A stretch of DNA of 64,000 nt. Source: Tropicibacter naphthalenivorans (GTDB taxonomy: Bacteria > Pseudomonadota > Alphaproteobacteria > Rhodobacterales > Rhodobacteraceae). How positions within the stretch are numbered: the first letter of the stretch is position 1; every line of letters begins with the position of its first letter. Below are positions 36,775 to 43,904 of this stretch, one piece after another. The translations under genes and the position numbers were made by a program. The stretch spans positions 62,001 to 126,000 of the forward strand of contig NZ_FWXX01000005.1 of assembly GCF_900176475.1 (NCBI RefSeq), read 5' to 3'. The notes beneath the pieces were generated by a model, which was given only the letters and a program-made list of their open reading frames with translations, had not been told where the DNA came from and did no database searches.

Positions 36775-36822
36775 CGCCCTGTGTAACGGCGCGGTGACAG
36801 TCTGGTGAAGCTTTGCTGACGG
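36775..36822 (-). promoter_or_regulatory. Pho box: four 11-bp phased repeats
   Basis: On the - strand GTCAGC, TTCACC, GTCACC and GTTACA begin at 36819, 36808, 36797 and 36786, exactly 11 bases apart, in the pattern of PhoB direct-repeat sites (consensus CTGTCAT every 11). They lie 50-90 bases before the phytase-like ATG, a position suited to activation. The gene on the other strand starts ~150 bases away and might also be affected. Confidence 0.65.
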
Positions 36823-36967
36823 TTGCGGGGGCTGCTTTGGCGGGGGGCAAATATGTGACCTGTAGAATGTGTCAGTCTGGTCGAGTAATCGCCTTATGCG
36901 GGTTAGCGTCAAATCGCTAACTTTAAGGTTGAAATCCGTTTTGGAATCAGTAAACCTCAGCCCAAAT

Positions 36968-38158
36968 ATGCCGGATGTTTATTCCGTAAAGATAATGAGT
37001 GCGAATACAATGCGCGACAATATACCTATAAAAGAAGAGCCAATTTCTGAATATACTGTTCAGGATTGGGCGCGGCTTCATCAGGTGGATGTAATCTCTT
37101 TTTCAGATATGTTGCCCATTGAATATTCAAACGGTCATTCCGAAAATAAAAATGCACAGTCCATAGATTCAAAATTTGGCGATTATTCCGCTTTGGATAT
37201 TTGGAATATGACGGCGCGCGGCGTTTCCCATTCAATTCCTGACCTATCCAAGATCGCTTTTGAAACGCGCGATATATGTCAGACGACTTTCGATGCGCCT
37301 GCCGCAGACCGCCCGATGACGCTGGATCGCGGGGCTGGGCGCGCGCCTGTCGTTTCGATGTGCTATCAGGGTACGCCTGCGGACATGCTGTGCGTGGCGC
37401 ATGAGTTTGGCCACGCCCTGCAATACCACCTGGCGCAGGGGCGCTTTGTCCCGCCGATCCTGCGGGAGCTGGCCGCCTTTCTCGCCGAAGCGGTGCTGCT
37501 GCGCTATGTTCAGCGCGAAGACCCGCAGCTGGCGGCCCCGCTAAAGGCGGCCGCGCGCGCCGACGACGCGATTTATCTGGGGCAGGACGGCGACCTGCTG
37601 CGGGCGGCGCTGGACGATCCGCAGGCGGCCTATGACTATCGCTTGAATTACCCGGTGGCCCGCCATCTGGCCCATGCGGTCACCACCCGCAGCCAGCCCG
37701 CGCTGTGGGAGAGGATCTTTCGCGCGCAGCTGACCCTGCCAGAGATGCTGGCACGGCGGCAAACGGGTCTTGCGAACACGCTGCCCGCCGTCCCGGACCC
37801 GGACCAAGAGCGCCCGGCCATCAACGCCTATCGCGTGCTGGGAATGATGGTCTTGCTGGATATCGAGACGCGGCAGGGCGAGCCGGACAAGGCGATCGAG
37901 ACCTATTACGCTGCGCGTCTGGCGCATCTACAGGCGCAGACCTCGCTGGTGGCGGTGGACCGCGCGGGCAAGCCCTTTGGCTATGCCTTGTGGGATGTGG
38001 ACCCCGCCGATCCGGACCTTATCACCCTGAAACGACAGGCCGCGCCCTTTGGCGATCATCTTGAACTGCAAGAGCGGCTTCAGGCGCAATTGCCTGCCAC
38101 CGCGTGCGCCCGGTCTCATCATCCGCGCAGCGCCAGACAGGAGCAGACCGCATGGTAA
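36968..38158 (+). CDS. HExxH zinc metallopeptidase (M3-like) of peptide cluster
   Basis: About 396 residues, soluble, no signal peptide. VAHEFGHALQYHLAQG at ~143-158 gives the HExxH zinc site, and RELAAFLAE (~166-174) supplies the downstream Glu ligand, the arrangement of gluzincins such as family M3 oligopeptidases, though shorter than those. The first ~400 bases are AT-rich, unlike the rest. The start is uncertain: GTG 36869, ATG 36968, ATG 37001 and ATG 37013 are in frame and none has a strong ribosome site. The stop overlaps the acyltransferase start. Because the linked exporter lacks a peptidase domain, this enzyme could remove the peptide leaders (inference). It could also simply be a cytosolic oligopeptidase. 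Confidence 0.75.
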   Translation: MPDVYSVKIMSANTMRDNIPIKEEPISEYTVQDWARLHQVDVISFSDMLPIEYSNGHSENKNAQSIDSKFGDYSALDIWNMTARGVSHSIPDLSKIAFETRDICQTTFDAPAADRPMTLDRGAGRAPVVSMCYQGTPADMLCVAHEFGHALQYHLAQGRFVPPILRELAAFLAEAVLLRYVQREDPQLAAPLKAAARADDAIYLGQDGDLLRAALDDPQAAYDYRLNYPVARHLAHAVTTRSQPALWERIFRAQLTLPEMLARRQTGLANTLPAVPDPDQERPAINAYRVLGMMVLLDIETRQGEPDKAIETYYAARLAHLQAQTSLVAVDRAGKPFGYALWDVDPADPDLITLKRQAAPFGDHLELQERLQAQLPATACARSHHPRSARQEQTAW

Positions 38159-38631
38159 AGCAGGACGTCTACGCAAGCGCGGGCTTTGCGCTCGAACTGT
38201 TGGCCAGGTCGCGCTACCACAAGCAATATCCGCTAAACACCTACTTTCACACAGAGATTTTCCCGGCCCTGCGCAGGGGGCAATCGCGCGTCTACTTGAC
38301 GGAGCAAGGCGTTCCGACGGCGATGGTCACCTGGGCGTGGCTGAGCGAAGAGGTGCAGCAAGAGGTGCATTCCACGGGCCGCGCGCTGCGGGCCGCCGAG
38401 TGGACCTGCGGCGACCGGTTGTTCTTTAACGATTGGATCACGCCTTATGGCAATATCCGCGAGGTGCTGCACGACATGCTGCACGTGGTCTTTCCCGATA
38501 CCGCCGAGGCGACCAGCCTGCGGCGCAATCAAGACGGCTCTGTCCGGCGCATCAACCGTTGGACGGGCATCAACGTGCGTCGCGCGGAACAATCTGGCGC
38601 TGGCCGATCCGCCAAGGGAGCCGCCGCATGA
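38152..38631 (+). CDS. HlyC-type toxin-activating lysine acyltransferase
   Basis: 159 residues, normal for HlyC/RtxC. These enzymes move a fatty acyl group from acyl-ACP to lysines of RTX protoxins. Family landmarks align across the whole length: RYHKQYPL with His23 (same number as HlyC's catalytic His), PTAMVTWAWLSEEV, WTCGDRLFFNDWITPYGN with Asp94, and VVFPDTAEATSLRRNQDGSVRRINRWTG. ATG 38152 has AGGAG eight bases before it and overlaps the peptidase stop; its stop overlaps the next ATG. No pore-forming RTX protoxin is visible in the window. The substrates may be the two neighbouring peptides, which share a Lys at position 6, or one of the RTX proteins. Confidence 0.88.
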   Translation: MVKQDVYASAGFALELLARSRYHKQYPLNTYFHTEIFPALRRGQSRVYLTEQGVPTAMVTWAWLSEEVQQEVHSTGRALRAAEWTCGDRLFFNDWITPYGNIREVLHDMLHVVFPDTAEATSLRRNQDGSVRRINRWTGINVRRAEQSGAGRSAKGAAA

Positions 38632-39749
38632 ACGCGCTGTACCCACAACAGGAATTCGAAAGCGACGTGGCCGCGATCAAGGGCTTTGCCGAGCTGTTGA
38701 TCGGCGGCTACCAAAACCCGCTTGGGGTGCGCGGCACGGTCAAGCTGCGGGTGCCCGAACGGCCCGAGCACAGCTTTGTCGCGCGGCTGGACGCCCAGCT
38801 GCACATCGACTGGACAGATCTGGACCGCGCCACCGACACCACGGTTACCGTGCCGATCGCCACGCTCAAGCGGCTCTTCCGAGAGTTCGAGGTCATCGAC
38901 TTTCGCGATCCTGCGATCATCGGCACCATGGAGTTTTCGGGCAATCTGGACCTGGCGAACCACCTCGCGAAATGCTGCCTGCGGCCCAGCACCTTTACGG
39001 TTGATTGGTTCCGCGCGGTGGGGGCGTTGCACCGGGCCAAGGGCTATCGCGACCTGACAGAGGTGCCCTATCTGCACCGCCCGACGCAGCGGCAAATCCT
39101 CGAGCTGATCGCCGAGAGCTGCCCGGCGGTGATCACCGGGCTAGAGCCGTCGCCGCCTTGCAAGGACTGGACGCTGGACCGTCTGGCGCAGCATTACAGC
39201 GATGCGGTGGTGCGCGTGCGCTCTGCCACTCAGAGCCAGACCATGCGCGATTTTGTGCGCGAACTCAAAGACTTCATGGCCAATCCCTACGACGAGATGG
39301 TCGAAGGCTTTGTCAAGCCCTACACCGAAGGCGCGCAGCTGCCGCAGCAGATGTGGGACGACTTTGGCCCGCTGTTCTTTGACCGCGAGGATTTCATCCC
39401 GCCGCAGCTGTGGCTGGGTGCGGTGCCGACCCATGTGCCGACCTCCAGCCTGCACCGCGATCCGCGTTGTGGGTTCCTGTTGCAGGTGATCGGGCGCAAG
39501 CGGCTGGACCTGTATTCCGCCGACCAAGAGGACCTGCTGTACCCCTACAAAGCCTACAACAACTACCAGCCCTGCTGGTACCGCCCGCAGGCGCCGGACC
39601 CAGAGGTGTTCCCCAAGGCGCAGCAGGCCAAGTGCCTGTCGGTGACGCTGAACCCCGGCGAGATGATCGTGCAGCCCGCAGGCTGGTTCCACCAGGTGCA
39701 CGCGCTGGACAGCCCGAACATGTCCGTGAGTTATTTCTGGCGCTACTGA
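38628..39749 (+). CDS. SCP2-like plus JmjC/cupin Fe(II) oxygenase
   Basis: 373 residues. The first ~120 resemble an SCP2 lipid-binding domain (GVRGTVKLRVPE, TDTTVTVPIATLKRL, IIGTMEFSGNLDLANHL). The C-terminal ~200 are a cupin-like JmjC domain: SSLHRDPRCGFLLQVIGRKR provides His and Asp iron ligands, and NPGEMIVQPAGWFHQV the second His, the 2-oxoglutarate oxygenase pattern. Such enzymes hydroxylate amino-acid side chains. It is translationally coupled to the acyltransferase (ATGA overlap) with AAGGGAG upstream. A lipid-binding module joined to a hydroxylase next to an acyltransferase hints at a lipidated, hydroxylated product (inference). Confidence 0.78.
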   Translation: MNALYPQQEFESDVAAIKGFAELLIGGYQNPLGVRGTVKLRVPERPEHSFVARLDAQLHIDWTDLDRATDTTVTVPIATLKRLFREFEVIDFRDPAIIGTMEFSGNLDLANHLAKCCLRPSTFTVDWFRAVGALHRAKGYRDLTEVPYLHRPTQRQILELIAESCPAVITGLEPSPPCKDWTLDRLAQHYSDAVVRVRSATQSQTMRDFVRELKDFMANPYDEMVEGFVKPYTEGAQLPQQMWDDFGPLFFDREDFIPPQLWLGAVPTHVPTSSLHRDPRCGFLLQVIGRKRLDLYSADQEDLLYPYKAYNNYQPCWYRPQAPDPEVFPKAQQAKCLSVTLNPGEMIVQPAGWFHQVHALDSPNMSVSYFWRY

Positions 39750-39798
39750 CGCGCCGGACCCCGGTTACGTCCGCGCCTTTATGGGGCAGACGTAAAAC

Positions 39799-39856
39799 GG
39801 GCGGCAGGTTCTGAACCAACCCACCGCCCTTCAAAGCCGCCGGGAAAGCTCCCGGC
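39799..39856 (+). promoter_or_regulatory. conserved two-hairpin 5' element, copy 1
   Basis: Hairpin one: GGGCGG (39799-39804) with CCGCCC (39824-39829), enclosing GGTT-ctg-AACC. Hairpin two: GCCGGGA-aagc-TCCCGGC (39839-39856). Copy 2 keeps both stems with different loops, which suggests selection on RNA structure. Neither is followed by T residues, so a leader-RNA role is likelier than termination, although hairpin one could also end the upstream operon. Confidence 0.5.
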
Positions 39857-39983
39857 ATCTTCAAGCAAGGCCAAGTTTAGCAGACATTGGCTAATATGGA
39901 TAGGGAGACAAAATATGTCCCGTTTTTATAAGCAATCTTCTTCCGATGACCTCTTTGGCACCGCGTCCTTTGGCGGCGGTGGC
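39799..39983 (+). repeat. duplicated 5' region and leader, copy 1
   Basis: About 185 bases that recur at 41229-41428: the same two hairpins, the stretch GGCAAGGCCAAG or a close variant, an ACATTGGC motif, the ribosome site and the leader codons. In both copies the first hairpin begins exactly 116 bases before the ATG. The duplication includes the regulatory region as well as the gene start. Confidence 0.8.
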
Positions 39984-40226
39984 GGCGGTGGCGGTGGTGG
40001 CGGCGGCGGCAGCTGGTCGCCGACCGTGTGTCAGGGCGTGGACAACGTGGCAGACAGCTTTGCCGTGATTGGTATTGGTGCCAGTGCGGTGGGCCTTGCG
40101 GCGACCGCTGGAGTGGTGTCGGCGCCTGTCGGAGTCGCAGCCGGTGTGGTCGGCGCCGGCGCAGGTGTCGTTTCTTATGCTGCGGACCAAATTGGCGAGG
40201 CCTACTGCGCGCCGGCGATGTCGTAA
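39915..40226 (+). CDS. leader-type secreted peptide A (microcin-like core)
   Basis: 103 residues. Residues 1-19 (MSRFYKQSSSDDLFGTASF) and 13 glycines form a 32-residue leader and linker also found in peptide B. The core (33-103) is hydrophobic and rich in Gly, Ala and Val (IGIGASAVGLAATAGVV, PVGVAAGVVGAGAGVV), with GxxxG/A-type spacing suited to a membrane helix pair. It has only two cysteines, at 39 and 98, which could form one disulfide closing the core. This resembles class II bacteriocins/microcins in style; no family was recognised. AGGGAG before ATG gives a good ribosome site. It is probably exported by the nearby type I system (inference). Confidence 0.75.
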   Translation: MSRFYKQSSSDDLFGTASFGGGGGGGGGGGGGSWSPTVCQGVDNVADSFAVIGIGASAVGLAATAGVVSAPVGVAAGVVGAGAGVVSYAADQIGEAYCAPAMS

Positions 40227-40299
40227 GATATCAATCGTTTGCCCGTTGGAGCTTTCGGCGGGCAAACACCATTGAACATCAGCTCAGATGGAGAGCAGA

Positions 40300-40554
40300 A
40301 TGGTATTCCTAGCTTTTACAACCGTGGCCTCGATCCTTGTGATTCTTGGGTTGTTGGATATTGAAAGCGCACGTGCGCTTGGAGCGGCCGGCATTGCGCT
40401 TTTTGGGTTCTTGATGCTTGGCAAAGACAAGATTGCAACAGCCACGCAGAATATGCCTTTGCCCCCGGTTCTGACCACCAAGAACGCGGAACTGCTGGCT
40501 GCTACCTTTCTTTTGGCGGTGTGCTGTGTGTTTGTTTATGTCGGTGTTCGCTGA
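40300..40554 (+). CDS. small membrane protein, 84 aa
   Basis: Two predicted membrane helices (LAFTTVASILVILGLL and LLAATFLLAVCCVFVYVGV) plus a shorter apolar stretch (ALGAAGIALFGFLML) before a polar loop (GKDKIATATQN). GGAG six bases before ATG 40300 favours this start over ATG 40288. It lies 73 bases after peptide A. An immunity-type role is plausible from size and context but not shown. Confidence 0.6.
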   Translation: MVFLAFTTVASILVILGLLDIESARALGAAGIALFGFLMLGKDKIATATQNMPLPPVLTTKNAELLAATFLLAVCCVFVYVGVR

Positions 40555-40620
40555 AACGCGCGTCTTGCAAATGTGCACTGAGCCTAGGGGATCCTTGCAA
40601 TCTCACACAGAGGACACGCA

Positions 40621-40782
40621 ATGTATCGCGTTAGACTGTTCCTTGTTTTCTTCGCGGTTTTTGTGATCCTCGGGGCGCTCGCGCGCGAGTTTTGGAACCT
40701 GTCGCTGGTTCACTATGCCGTTATTGCGGCCATCTCTTGTGGCGCGATGCTGGCCTCCAAGAAATTTTTTACGTCGCAGTGA
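40621..40782 (+). CDS. small membrane protein, 53 aa
   Basis: Open frame MYRVRLFLVFFAVFVILG... ending KKFFTSQ, with two apolar helices and basic flanks. AGAGGA six bases before the ATG is a good ribosome site. No homologue recognised. It belongs to a run of four tiny membrane ORFs between the two peptide genes. Confidence 0.5.
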   Translation: MYRVRLFLVFFAVFVILGALAREFWNLSLVHYAVIAAISCGAMLASKKFFTSQ

Positions 40783-40878
40783 CGTCCAATCTGCGGCTGG
40801 CTGCATCGGGTCTTGAGCGACATTGCGCAGTAAAAAAAACGTGGCGGAACCATTGGCCCCAACACTAAGGACCGAACC

Positions 40879-40980
40879 TTGACGAGTCGCGGAGCAATCA
40901 AGAAAGTACTGTTATACATCGGATTTTTCGCGCTGGGGTTCGCGACGGCCGAGTGGGCTTCGGCCCTCTTTTCGCAGTGA
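40879..40980 (+). CDS. possible 33-aa single-helix membrane peptide
   Basis: TTG start with AAGGA seven bases upstream. The frame reads LTSRGAIKKVLLYIGFFALGF and ends ALFSQ, one apolar helix after two lysines. Its C-terminal codons (TTTTCGCAGTGACG) echo the end of the preceding 53-aa frame, hinting at an old duplication. Small size and the rare start keep confidence low. Confidence 0.4.
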   Translation: MTSRGAIKKVLLYIGFFALGFATAEWASALFSQ

Positions 40981-41017
40981 CGCCGCAGCCTTGCTGCAAG
41001 GGGAGCGACGGTAGAAA

Positions 41018-41176
41018 ATGAGGGTCATTTCCACGGTTCTGGCCATCATTGCTGGCATCGCAGGTGCCTTTACCGCGTGGCAAGGCTATGCCTCGGATAG
41101 CAAAAACCTGCTGGTCCTTGGCGTGCTCGTGATGGCGGCGGCAGCGATCACGGTGCTGCGCAAGTCCAACGGCTGA
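41018..41176 (+). CDS. small membrane protein, 52 aa
   Basis: MRVISTVLAIIAGIAGAFTAW, a polar turn (QGYASDSKN), then LLVLGVLVMAAAAITVL and a basic tail (RKSNG): two membrane helices. GGGGAG lies about 12 bases before the ATG, a little far. It is the last of the four tiny membrane ORFs before the second peptide region. Confidence 0.5.
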   Translation: MRVISTVLAIIAGIAGAFTAWQGYASDSKNLLVLGVLVMAAAAITVLRKSNG

Positions 41177-41228
41177 GGCACATCCTCCAAGGATTTTGCA
41201 CCCGCGCCGCAGGGGGCGGTTGCAAATA

Positions 41229-41286
41229 GGGCGGCAGGGTCTGAACCATCCCACCGCCCGGTCAAGCCGCCGGGTACGCGCCCGGC
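41229..41286 (+). promoter_or_regulatory. conserved two-hairpin 5' element, copy 2
   Basis: Hairpin one: GGGCGG (41229-41234) with CCGCCC (41254-41259). Hairpin two: GCCGGG (41269-41274) with CCCGGC (41281-41286), loop tacgcg. Stems match copy 1 while loops differ, and spacing to the peptide ATG is identical. Confidence 0.5.
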
Positions 41287-41428
41287 TTCTTCAGGCAAGG
41301 CCAAGTCGATTGACATTGGCCACATCAAACAGGGACGACAAATCATGTCCCGTTTTTACAAACAAACTTCGTCCGATGACCTCTTTGGCACCGCGTCCTT
41401 TGGCACCGCGTCCTTTGGCGGTGGCGGC
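41229..41428 (+). repeat. duplicated 5' region and leader, copy 2
   Basis: Second copy of the 39799-39983 segment. The leader codons carry a 15-base internal duplication (GTASF twice) and a shorter glycine tract. The starts of the two copies are 1430 bases apart. Confidence 0.8.
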
Positions 41429-41683
41429 GGTGGTGGCGGCCACAACTCCGGTGTCGTCAACCATGGTCCGAACCCGGTGTCGGCCTACGGTACGTCGCAC
41501 ACAGGTTTGACCAATGGGTCCTACCCGAGCAGTGGGAGCTCTCTTTCTGATACAGCCCAGCATATTGGGCACCACTTGGTCGGTGGCACCTCGGCAACAT
41601 TCGGCACCTCAGGCGTTGACATTTCCACAACCACAAACTGCACGTCTTGCCACAACCCGTTCGACGATCCGTATGCAAGGTAA
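41345..41683 (+). CDS. leader-type secreted peptide B (hydrophilic core, CTSCH)
   Basis: 112 residues. The leader matches peptide A except Ser8 to Thr, one duplicated GTASF and only eight glycines; these two changes cancel so the linker again ends at residue 32. The core (33-112) is unlike peptide A: polar, rich in Gly, Ser, Thr, His and Asn, with HHLVGGTSATFG and a C-terminal CTSCH (99-103). A C-x-x-C-H is the haem c attachment pattern but could equally bind metal or form a disulfide. AGGGA precedes the ATG. The stop is directly followed by the next gene, so the two are probably co-translated. Function unknown. Confidence 0.72.
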   Translation: MSRFYKQTSSDDLFGTASFGTASFGGGGGGGGHNSGVVNHGPNPVSAYGTSHTGLTNGSYPSSGSSLSDTAQHIGHHLVGGTSATFGTSGVDISTTTNCTSCHNPFDDPYAR

Positions 41684-41685
41684 TC

Positions 41686-42537
41686 GTGTCTAAGGCGAAA
41701 GCATTTCTGATCCTCGCCTTCGGGTCCATAGCAGCCTTTGCTGCTATGGATTTCCGAAGCTTCACGGCGTTTTTGCACCAAACCGCACGACCGGGCGTCG
41801 ATGAGAGGCAATTTCTGGTGTCATGGGACACGCCCATACGGCTTTGCACCGTGGGACTGGATGCGCAGGCTCACACCGTGCTTGACGGGTTTGTCGATCT
41901 CATGCGGCGCTTCGACATCGACGCGTCGGTACAGCCCAACAAAAGGTATCCCGAGTGCTTGCGCGATGGTGACATTATTGTAAGCGCCGAGGCCATAAAT
42001 CCCGAGACGTTCTCGGCTTTCTCGGACGCGGCCCGCGCCGTGGATGCCACCGCGCTGATCGAAACGCCGCCTTCCCGTTTTGGGTTCAGTACGTTTTTCT
42101 ACGACCGGGATCGCAATGTGAAATCGCTTGCCTGGGTCAACGGGCCCGACCTAAAGGCGCGGGGGGAGCTTCGAGAGGCTTTGGTGCAAGAGCTGTTTCA
42201 TGCCGTCTCTTTCGGTCAGGACATTGATAAAACGGCAAAAGCCTTTTCGATCCTGCACGAAGTCAGCCCCGCCAAAAGGGGCATGGACAGCCCCGCCAAA
42301 ATCAACACAAGCCCGGACGGGGTGTGCCGATTTGACTTGCAGCTTTTGCACATCCTTTCGAACCAAAGACCCCGACACCACAAAGAGAAAAACCTGATCT
42401 ACATCCCGTTGCGCGATATTGGCCTGTCTGACTATCTGCTGTCGCTTATACCTGCCATTTCTATCGCCCGTGACCAGAAGACCGCTCAGGACGCGGAACG
42501 CATTCTCGCCAAGACGTGCTCTTGGACCGTTCCGTAA
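41686..42537 (+). CDS. membrane-anchored protein of unknown function
   Basis: 283 residues from GTG 41686 (AAGG five bases before), two bases after the peptide B stop, which implies coupling. One N-terminal membrane helix (AFLILAFGSIAAFAA), then a periplasmic domain of ~255 residues. The REALVQELFHAVSFGQD segment faintly recalls DUF2927 proteins of this group, but I cannot assign it. No HExxH or other catalytic motif. Cysteines are present at ~52, 88, 213 and 279. It could act on peptide B after export or give self-protection; both are guesses from position. Confidence 0.7.
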   Translation: MSKAKAFLILAFGSIAAFAAMDFRSFTAFLHQTARPGVDERQFLVSWDTPIRLCTVGLDAQAHTVLDGFVDLMRRFDIDASVQPNKRYPECLRDGDIIVSAEAINPETFSAFSDAARAVDATALIETPPSRFGFSTFFYDRDRNVKSLAWVNGPDLKARGELREALVQELFHAVSFGQDIDKTAKAFSILHEVSPAKRGMDSPAKINTSPDGVCRFDLQLLHILSNQRPRHHKEKNLIYIPLRDIGLSDYLLSLIPAISIARDQKTAQDAERILAKTCSWTVP

Positions 42538-42578
42538 AGACCCCCGATCTTCCCCGCGTCAACAGACGCAAAGGCGGC

Positions 42579-43904
42579 CTAGCGTTCCCCTAAAGACTGG
42601 TTGATCGTGTCCACGATGGGCGCAAAGAAGTAGCTGATCAGCCGCCGTTTGTCCGTGGTGATGTCCACAGCGGCGGTCATGCCGGGGCGCAGGGCGAACT
42701 GTTGTTCGCCGGTGTCCAGCACATTGCGATCAGGCGTGATGCGCACCGCAAAGGTCCACAGGCCCTCGGCGCTTTCGGTGGAATCGGCGGCCACGTCTGA
42801 CACCTTGCCTTTGACAAAGCCAAAGCGTTCCGACGGGTAGGCTTCGAGGTTGATATTGGCTTGCTGGCCGGCCTCGACAAAGCCGATGTCGGCGTTGGTA
42901 AAGACCGCCTCGATCTCGACGTTCTGATCCTTTGGCACCACGCGCAGCAGCTGCTCGCCGCTGCGGGCGACCGCGCCGATGGTGTAGACCTCAAGCTGGT
43001 CGACGACGCCGTCCATGGGCGCGGTCAGCTGCGCGCCCTGTTTGCGGCGCTCGGCGGTGCGCAGCTGCTCTTCGAGCGTGGCAAGGCGGGCCTCGATCTC
43101 GGCCCGGCGTTGCAGCAGTTGGTTGCGCTGCGCGGTCAGGATGCTGCGGCGTTCGGCCAGCAGGGCGGTTTCCTGACTGCGCTTTTGGTCCAACTCGCGC
43201 AGGGCGATGTCGCGTTCCTTTTCCAGCGCGGTAAAGCCCTCTTGGACGTCCAGAAACGCCGCCCGGCTCGAGGTGCCGCGCTCCAAGAGGTTCTGCGCCA
43301 CCTCCAGCCGTTCGGTCTGGATGGCGATGGCGGCGGTGATGCGGTCGATATTCGCGCCGGTGACGGCTATGGATTGCTGGTTCGCGGTGACGCGCGCGGC
43401 GATCTGGGCCATGGCTGCTTGCAGATCGTCGATCTCGGCGGCCAGCAGGCGCGCCTGTTCGGGGTAAAAGGTGTGGGCGGTATCGGCGGCCCCGGCAAAG
43501 GCACCCGCGACCTGTGCGGCAAACCCGGCGGACTGGATCTGCCCCCCGTCGACCCCCGCCACCAGCGCGCTGATCCGCGCGCCTTCGATCCGCAGGCGGG
43601 CCATTTCGGCGGTCAGCGTGTTCAGCTCGGCCTCGGCGTCGGTGGGGTCCAGCGCGATCAAGACATCGCCGCGCGCCACCGCGTCGCCGTTGCGCACATG
43701 GATGGCGGTGATCTTGCCGTCGAACTCGGGCTGGACCACCTGCACGCGGCTGACCGGCACCACCTTGCCTTGCCCGCGCGCGACCACCTCGACCTTGAAC
43801 ACGCAGGCCATGATCACCAGTGCCGCAAAGACCGAGATGGTGAACCAGATCGTCGCGTGCAGCGTCGGCGAGGTGATGCGCATGGGCTCGGGCAAGGCGG
43901 TCAT
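42579..43904 (-). CDS. type I secretion membrane-fusion protein (HlyD family)
   Basis: 441 residues. One N-terminal membrane helix (~18-36), a biotinyl-lipoyl half-motif (VVQPEFDGKITAIHVRNGDAVARGDVLIALD, ~53-83) and long coiled coils (~90-275). The matching beta domain (APMDGVVDQLEVYTIGAVARSGEQLLRVVP) and a C-terminal beta-barrel region follow. It links the ABC exporter to an outer-membrane TolC-like channel, which is not in the window. ATG overlaps the transporter stop by four bases, so the two form one operon. Likely cargo: the two leader peptides and/or the RTX proteins. Confidence 0.88.
   Translation of the reverse strand: MTALPEPMRITSPTLHATIWFTISVFAALVIMACVFKVEVVARGQGKVVPVSRVQVVQPEFDGKITAIHVRNGDAVARGDVLIALDPTDAEAELNTLTAEMARLRIEGARISALVAGVDGGQIQSAGFAAQVAGAFAGAADTAHTFYPEQARLLAAEIDDLQAAMAQIAARVTANQQSIAVTGANIDRITAAIAIQTERLEVAQNLLERGTSSRAAFLDVQEGFTALEKERDIALRELDQKRSQETALLAERRSILTAQRNQLLQRRAEIEARLATLEEQLRTAERRKQGAQLTAPMDGVVDQLEVYTIGAVARSGEQLLRVVPKDQNVEIEAVFTNADIGFVEAGQQANINLEAYPSERFGFVKGKVSDVAADSTESAEGLWTFAVRITPDRNVLDTGEQQFALRPGMTAAVDITTDKRRLISYFFAPIVDTINQSLGER

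Noticed and set aside
36869-36967. GTG-started N-terminal extension of the metallopeptidase
   Set aside because: No ribosome site and the extra residues are low in coding character; ATG 36968 chosen, though the start remains uncertain.
41345-41683. Peptide B as a cytochrome c
   Set aside because: One CxxCH alone, no signal peptide, no axial Met domain; kept as an observation only.
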